Origin: Acidimicrobiia bacterium
Lineage (GTDB): Bacteria > Actinomycetota > Acidimicrobiia > IMCC26256 > BP-133
Assembly: GCA_025923175.1 (NCBI GenBank)
Contig: JAICGL010000017.1
Location: forward strand, 1-17,714
Direction: 5' to 3'
DNA length: 17,714 bases
Shown here piece by piece: positions 13,458 to 17,714 of the stretch (positions are counted from its first letter, which is position 1; the number at the start of each line of letters is the position of its first letter). A program made the position numbers and the translations under genes. The notes beneath the pieces were generated by a model that was not told the DNA's origin, did no database searches, and saw nothing but the letters and a program-made list of their open reading frames with translations.

Positions 13458-14231
13458 GTGCTGACGGTGGAGGACGTCCACGTCCGGTTCGGAGGTGTGC
13501 AGGCCCTCCGGGGCGTTTCGCTGCAGGTCGAGACCGGCGAGATCGTCGCTGTGATCGGCCCGAACGGCGCCGGGAAGACGACGGTCATCAACACGATCAG
13601 CGGCGTGCACCGGCCCCATCAGGGCCGGGTGCTCTTCGACGGCAGTGCCATCACGGGCCGCCGCCCGGCCCGCATCGCCGCCCTCGGCGTGGCCCGCACA
13701 TTTCAGAACGTGGCGCTGTTCCCCAGCCTGTCCGTCCTCGACAACCTCATGCTCGGCCGCCACCTCCACATGCGGGCCGGGGTGCTGGCCTGCGCCCTGT
13801 ACTGGGGGAAGGCGTTCGCCGAGGACGTGCGCCACCGCGAGATCGTCGAGGACGTCATCGACTTCCTCGACATCGCGGGCATCCGCCGCTCACCCGTGGC
13901 CGCCCTCCCCTACGGGCTCCAGAAGCGGGTGGAACTCGGGCGGGCTTTGGCGGCGCAGCCCCGACTCCTGCTCCTCGACGAGCCGATGGCCGGCATGAAC
14001 GTCGAGGAGAAGGAGGACATGGCCCGCTTCGTCCTCGACGCCAACGAGGAGCTGGGCGCCACGATCGTCCTGATCGAGCACGACATGGGCGTGGTGATGG
14101 ACATCTCGGACCGGATCGTGGTGCTCGATCATGGCAGCCCGATTTCCGAAGGGCCGCCCGCCGTCGTCCGGGAGGACCCAGCCGTCGTGGCGGCCTACCT
14201 CGGCACCCGGGCGGCCCGGAGCGTCGTGTGA
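13458..14231 (+). CDS. livG: ABC transporter ATP-binding protein, LivG type
   Basis: A 257-residue ATPase, the usual LivG size. Walker A is GPNGAGKT (about 34-41), the Q-loop follows in RTFQNVALF, the signature is divergent (ALPYGLQKRVELGRAL), and Walker B is LLLLDEPMAGMN, followed by the switch histidine in LIEHDM. It would energise uptake of a branched-chain amino acid or carboxylate across the cytoplasmic membrane with LivH and LivM. The chosen GTG lies 6 bases after a -10-like hexamer; an upstream ATG at 13242 would add 72 residues with no family match. The stop overlaps the start of the acyl-CoA synthetase by 4 bases (GTGA). The signature motif PYGLQKR in place of LSGGQQ is normal in LivG. 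Confidence 0.93.
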   Translation: MLTVEDVHVRFGGVQALRGVSLQVETGEIVAVIGPNGAGKTTVINTISGVHRPHQGRVLFDGSAITGRRPARIAALGVARTFQNVALFPSLSVLDNLMLGRHLHMRAGVLACALYWGKAFAEDVRHREIVEDVIDFLDIAGIRRSPVAALPYGLQKRVELGRALAAQPRLLLLDEPMAGMNVEEKEDMARFVLDANEELGATIVLIEHDMGVVMDISDRIVVLDHGSPISEGPPAVVREDPAVVAAYLGTRAARSVV

Positions 14232-16192
14232 CCGCCGCGACGCTGCCCGCGCTACTCGTCGCCAACGCCACCGAGCATCCCGGCGGGGTGGCCATGCGGG
14301 AGAAGCGGCGGGGCATCTGGGCCTCGCGGACCTGGGCCGACTACGCCACCGACGTGCGCATCCTTGCCGCCGGACTGACCGAACTCGGCTTCCGGCGGGG
14401 CGACAAGCTGGCCGTGATCGGCGACAACCGGCCCGCCCTCTACGACACCATGCTGGCGACTCAGGCTCTCGGCGGCCTTCCCCTCCCGCTGTATCAGGAC
14501 TCGAACGCAGAGGAGCTGGGCTTCGTCGTGGCGCACTCCGACGCCAGGGTCGTCGTGGCCGAGGATCAGGAGCAGGTCGACAAGCTGCTCGCTCTCGGGG
14601 ACGGGATCGCCGCCGTCGAGCACATCATCTGCGTCGACCCACGGGGCATGCGGGCATACACGGACCCCCGGCTGGTCCTCCACTCCGAGATCGTGGAGCG
14701 GGGGCGAGAAGCCGACCGTGCCGACCCTGGGCGCTTCGACGCCGAGGTGGCCGCCGGGAAGCCGAGCGACATCGCCCTCATCTCGTACACCTCGGGCACC
14801 ACCGGCCAACCCAAGGGCGTGATGCTCAGCCATGCCGGGTTCCTGACGATCGTCGAGAAGTTTCTCGTCGCCGAATCCCGCTGGCAGGAGGGGCGCGAGC
14901 AGTTCTTCTCGTACCTGCCGATGGCCTGGGTCGGCGACACGATCTTCTCCCTGGCCTTCGCGTTGCGGGGTCGGTTCACCGTGAACATCCCCGAGGAGCC
15001 CGAGACGGTCACCCGCGACCTGCGGGAGGTCGGGCCGACGATCTTCCTCGCCCCACCGCGAATTTGGGAGAACGTGCTGCGCGACGTCGAAGTCCGCATG
15101 CAGGACGCCACCTGGATCAAGCGGCGCATCTATCGCAGCTTCATCGACCGCGCCGCCCGGAACGAAGCCGACCGGATGCAGGGGGACCGCCCCCACCGAT
15201 CCGCCGGAGCCCGGGTGGTCGACCGCGCCGGTGAAGTCCTCCTCTACGGATCGCTGCGGGACCAGCTCGGCCTCGGCCGGGTGCGCAGCGCCTATGCCGG
15301 CGGGGCAGCCCTGGGCGACGAAGCGATCCAGCGGCTCAGGGGTATCGGCGTCAACGTCAAGCAGCTTTACGGGAGTACGGAGATGGGTCTGGTCACCCTC
15401 ACTCCCGACGACGACGTCGTCCCCGACACCGTCGGCCGCCCGCTCCCGGGGGTCGACATCACCGTCTCCGACGACGGCGAAGTCCTCGTCCGCAGCGACT
15501 CGCTGTTCGACGGCTATTACAAGAACCCCGAAGCCACAACGGCCGCCATGACCCCTGACGGCTTCTTCCGCAGCGGTGACTGCGGCTACTTCGACGCCGA
15601 GGGCCGCCTGTTCGTGCTCGACCGGGCCAAAGACGTCGCCAAGCTGGCGGACGGGACGACGTTCGCCCCGCAGATCATCGAGAACAAGCTCAAGTTCAGC
15701 CCCTACATCAGGGAGGCGGTGACCGTCGGCGACGGGCGGCCGTTCGTCGCCGCCCTCATCAACATCGACATCGGCAGTGTCGGGAAGTGGGCGGACAAGC
15801 ACAGCGTCAGCTACGCCGGCTTCACCGATCTGTCCGGCAAGGCGGCCGTCTACGACCTCGTCGCCACCGAGATCGACCGTGTGAACGCCGGGCTCCCCGA
15901 CGCGCTCCGCATCCGCCGCTTCCTCTGCCTCCACAAGGAACTCGACCCGGACGACGCCGAGCTCACGCGAACGAGGAAGCTCCGCCGCCGGCTCATCGGT
16001 GAGCGCTACGCAGTGCTCATCGACGCCCTCTACGGCGAGACCGCCGCGGTCCAGGCCCGGATCACTGTCACCTACGAGGACGGCCGGGTGGCCGAGAGCG
16101 AGGCGCTCGTGCCGGTTCGCACGCTGGACAGCTACGACGCCAATGGCGCCGGCACCGTCGCGGCGCCGGTCGAGGGGACTGCAAGCCGATGA
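14228..16192 (+). CDS. AMP-forming acyl-CoA synthetase (long-chain/FadD15-like)
   Basis: A 654-residue ANL-family ligase, joining an acid, ATP and CoA into acyl-CoA. Motifs are the P-loop TSGTTGQPKG (about 188-197), LYGSTEMG (380-387), RSGDCGYFD and the hinge DRAKDVAKLADG, followed by TRTRKLRR near the end with a candidate catalytic lysine. Its layout is that of the long-chain (FadD15-like) group. The GTG at 14228 overlaps the livG stop, with GGAG 5 bases upstream; the open frame to 13211 is not used. The stop overlaps livH. Because it sits inside a Liv operon, its substrate is probably the acid the transporter brings in; such clusters occur for aromatic or fatty acids. The acid itself is not known. 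Confidence 0.93.
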   Translation: MTAATLPALLVANATEHPGGVAMREKRRGIWASRTWADYATDVRILAAGLTELGFRRGDKLAVIGDNRPALYDTMLATQALGGLPLPLYQDSNAEELGFVVAHSDARVVVAEDQEQVDKLLALGDGIAAVEHIICVDPRGMRAYTDPRLVLHSEIVERGREADRADPGRFDAEVAAGKPSDIALISYTSGTTGQPKGVMLSHAGFLTIVEKFLVAESRWQEGREQFFSYLPMAWVGDTIFSLAFALRGRFTVNIPEEPETVTRDLREVGPTIFLAPPRIWENVLRDVEVRMQDATWIKRRIYRSFIDRAARNEADRMQGDRPHRSAGARVVDRAGEVLLYGSLRDQLGLGRVRSAYAGGAALGDEAIQRLRGIGVNVKQLYGSTEMGLVTLTPDDDVVPDTVGRPLPGVDITVSDDGEVLVRSDSLFDGYYKNPEATTAAMTPDGFFRSGDCGYFDAEGRLFVLDRAKDVAKLADGTTFAPQIIENKLKFSPYIREAVTVGDGRPFVAALINIDIGSVGKWADKHSVSYAGFTDLSGKAAVYDLVATEIDRVNAGLPDALRIRRFLCLHKELDPDDAELTRTRKLRRRLIGERYAVLIDALYGETAAVQARITVTYEDGRVAESEALVPVRTLDSYDANGAGTVAAPVEGTASR

Positions 16193-17073
16193 CGTTCTTC
16201 GCCTCGCTGCTGATCACCGGGCTGATGACCGGTGCCATCTACGCCCTCGTCGCCCTCGGCTTCGTCCTCGTCTACAAGGCCACCGGGGTCATCAACTTCG
16301 CCCAGGGCGAGTTCATGATGTTCGGCGCCTTCATTGCAGCTGCCCTCCTCACCGACCGCAGCCTCCCAGCAATCGTGGCCATCCCCATCACCATGGTGGT
16401 CATGGCCGGACTCGGCCTCGTCACCGAGCGTGTCGTGCTGCGCCCGATGATCGGCCGGCCGGCCATCGGCATGATCATGGCCACGGTTGGTCTCGCATTC
16501 GTGTTTCGAGGTCTAGCCCCGATGCTGTGGGGCGGAACGACGAAAAATCTCTCCCTGCCGTTGCCCGAAACGCCGATCCAGATCCTCGATGTAAGCCTCA
16601 ACCCGACCGTGCTGGCCGGCGCGGTCGCTGCGCTCCTCCTCGTCGGCGGGTTCGCGCTGCTCTTCCAGCGGAGCCGCATCGGCATCGCCCTGCGAGCCGT
16701 GGCCGACGACACGCAGGCGGCCATGGCCATGGGCATCTCCGTGCCGTGGGCCTTCGGAACGGCCATGGCCGTGTCCGGCGTGGCCGCCGCCGCCGGCGGG
16801 TTGATCTGGGGCGACCTCCTCGGGGTCGACTCGTACCTCGCCCTCGTGGGCTTCAAGGTCTTCCCGGTGGTGATCCTGGGCGGCCTCGACTCCGTCGGCG
16901 GCGCCGTGCTGGGCGGTCTCGTCGTCGGGGCGGTGGAGAGCGTCGCGGCGGGCTACATCGACCCCCGCGTGGGCGGCGGCACCAAGGACTTCGTCCCGTT
17001 CCTGCTCATGCTCGTCGTGTTGATGGCGCGACCCCACGGCTTCTTCGGCAAAGAAGTCATCGAACGGGTCTGA
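16189..17073 (+). CDS. livH: Branched-chain amino acid/carboxylate ABC permease, LivH type
   Basis: A 294-residue permease with about eight helices. The LivH signatures are present: GLMTGAIYALVALGFVLVYKATGVINFAQGEF split over residues about 10-41, the RSRIGIALRAVADD loop (about 161-174), and GLDSVGGAVLGGLVVG near 234-249. It forms the transmembrane channel with LivM. The ATG overlaps the synthetase stop by 4 bases, with GAGGGGA about 10 bases upstream. The C-terminus ends MARPHGFFGKE, common in the family. Confidence 0.95.
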   Translation: MTFFASLLITGLMTGAIYALVALGFVLVYKATGVINFAQGEFMMFGAFIAAALLTDRSLPAIVAIPITMVVMAGLGLVTERVVLRPMIGRPAIGMIMATVGLAFVFRGLAPMLWGGTTKNLSLPLPETPIQILDVSLNPTVLAGAVAALLLVGGFALLFQRSRIGIALRAVADDTQAAMAMGISVPWAFGTAMAVSGVAAAAGGLIWGDLLGVDSYLALVGFKVFPVVILGGLDSVGGAVLGGLVVGAVESVAAGYIDPRVGGGTKDFVPFLLMLVVLMARPHGFFGKEVIERV

Positions 17074-17086
17074 GGGGAGCACGCCG

Positions 17087-17714
17087 GTGATCCATCGCGA
17101 ATGCGGTGTCATCAAGACGACCTACCGGGCCGACATGGCGCTGTACCCGCTCCCGCTAGCTCGCGTCACGGTGGTGGCCGCACTGGCGCTCCTCGTCGCC
17201 GTACCCTGGCTCGTCCCGTCGAAGTACCTGGTCTGGGCCAGCCTGACGGGCATCGCCGCCATCGGCGCCGTGGGCCTGAACCTGCTCAGCGGCTCGGCAG
17301 GGCTGATCTCTCTGGGTCATGGAGCCTTCCTGGCCACCGGCGCCTACGCGGCCGCGAATCTGGCCTCCCGCCTGGACGCACCGTTCTGGATCGGCCTGCC
17401 GGCTGCCGGGCTCGTGGCGGCCGCACTGGGGCTCATCGTCGGGCTGCCCTCGATGCGGGTCAAAGGCATCTACCTGGCCGTGGCGACGATCGCCGCCCAG
17501 TTCATGACGGAGTGGGCCATCAACCATGTGACCTGGATCTCCGGTGGCGCTCAGGCCACGGTGACGCTCCCCCCGCCTTCGCTCGGGCCCTTTGTCCTCG
17601 ACACCGAGGCCGAGCGGTACCTGCTCATCCTGGCCGTGGCGGTCGTAGCCGTCGTCGTGGCCCTGAACATCAACCGGTCGCGGCTGGGCCGGGCGTTCGT
17701 GGCGGTGCGCGACC
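17087..17714 (+). CDS. livM: Branched-chain amino acid/carboxylate ABC permease, LivM type, 5' part
   Basis: The frame is open from the GTG at 17087 (GAGGGGA upstream, 13 bases after livH) to the end of the window, 209 residues. LivM signatures are LLSGSAGLISLGHGAF (about 66-81), GLPSMRVKGIYLAVATIAAQF (about 122-142, split here at the G-I) and RSRLGRAFVAVRD at the window edge. It partners LivH. The remaining genes of the system, a LivF ATPase and a LivK-like binding protein, would be expected downstream, outside the window. An internal ATG at 17135 is an alternative start. Confidence 0.92.
   Translation, partial: MIHRECGVIKTTYRADMALYPLPLARVTVVAALALLVAVPWLVPSKYLVWASLTGIAAIGAVGLNLLSGSAGLISLGHGAFLATGAYAAANLASRLDAPFWIGLPAAGLVAAALGLIVGLPSMRVKGIYLAVATIAAQFMTEWAINHVTWISGGAQATVTLPPPSLGPFVLDTEAERYLLILAVAVVAVVVALNINRSRLGRAFVAVRD

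Noticed and set aside
13211..14227. A 993-residue open frame on the + strand running into the acyl-CoA synthetase
   Set aside because: The first 339 codons are out of frame with livG, Arg/Pro-rich and without family match. The ligase starts at GTG 14228, overlapping the livG stop.
14252..15934. A 560-residue open frame on the minus strand
   Set aside because: It lies fully antisense to the acyl-CoA synthetase, whose motifs are unmistakable. Long antisense frames are normal in GC-rich DNA.

Overview
The window is GC-rich. Features that suggest an actinobacterium (Actinomycetota) are tight 4-bp ATGA/GTGA gene overlaps, frequent GTG starts, and two starts with a -10 hexamer 6 bases upstream, as in leaderless mRNAs. 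The class is not determined. No rRNA, tRNA, CRISPR array or insertion sequence was seen, and no gap between genes exceeds 300 bases.

Layout. (1) 1-755, + strand: the 3' end of a molybdenum-hydroxylase [2Fe-2S] subunit, a perfect terminator hairpin, a TatA-type translocase subunit and a 61-residue exported protein. (2) 757-4299, - strand: a FrnE/DsbA-like thioredoxin-fold protein, a membrane protein with a glycine-rich tail, an epoxide-hydrolase-like alpha/beta hydrolase, and two small single-span membrane proteins. (3) 4429-7442, - strand: a complete copper membrane monooxygenase operon in the canonical order pmoC-pmoA-pmoB, with its metal ligands intact and a strong hairpin behind it. (4) 7682-9440: three unrecognised membrane protein genes on the + strand, plus a likely 30-residue membrane peptide on the - strand. 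(5) 9453-13172, - strand: an IclR regulator followed by three overlapping genes, amidohydrolase, DUF59/MIP18-like protein and zinc alcohol dehydrogenase. (6) 13458 to the end, + strand, divergent from iclR: a LivG-type ATPase, an AMP-forming acyl-CoA synthetase, a LivH-type permease and a LivM-type permease cut by the window edge.

Working model (inference): this is a locus for oxidising a short hydrocarbon. The copper enzyme would make an alcohol (or an epoxide from an alkene), the alcohol dehydrogenase would oxidise the alcohol, the hydrolase could remove epoxides, and the acyl-CoA synthetase could activate the resulting or imported acid. The most striking points are a complete CuMMO in a putative actinobacterium and the trio of genes that normally follows the diiron propane monooxygenase (prmABCD/mimABCD), here with no diiron monooxygenase or GroEL beside it. 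The substrate of the CuMMO cannot be read from the sequence. No hydroxylamine-oxidation or methanol dehydrogenase genes are present in the window.
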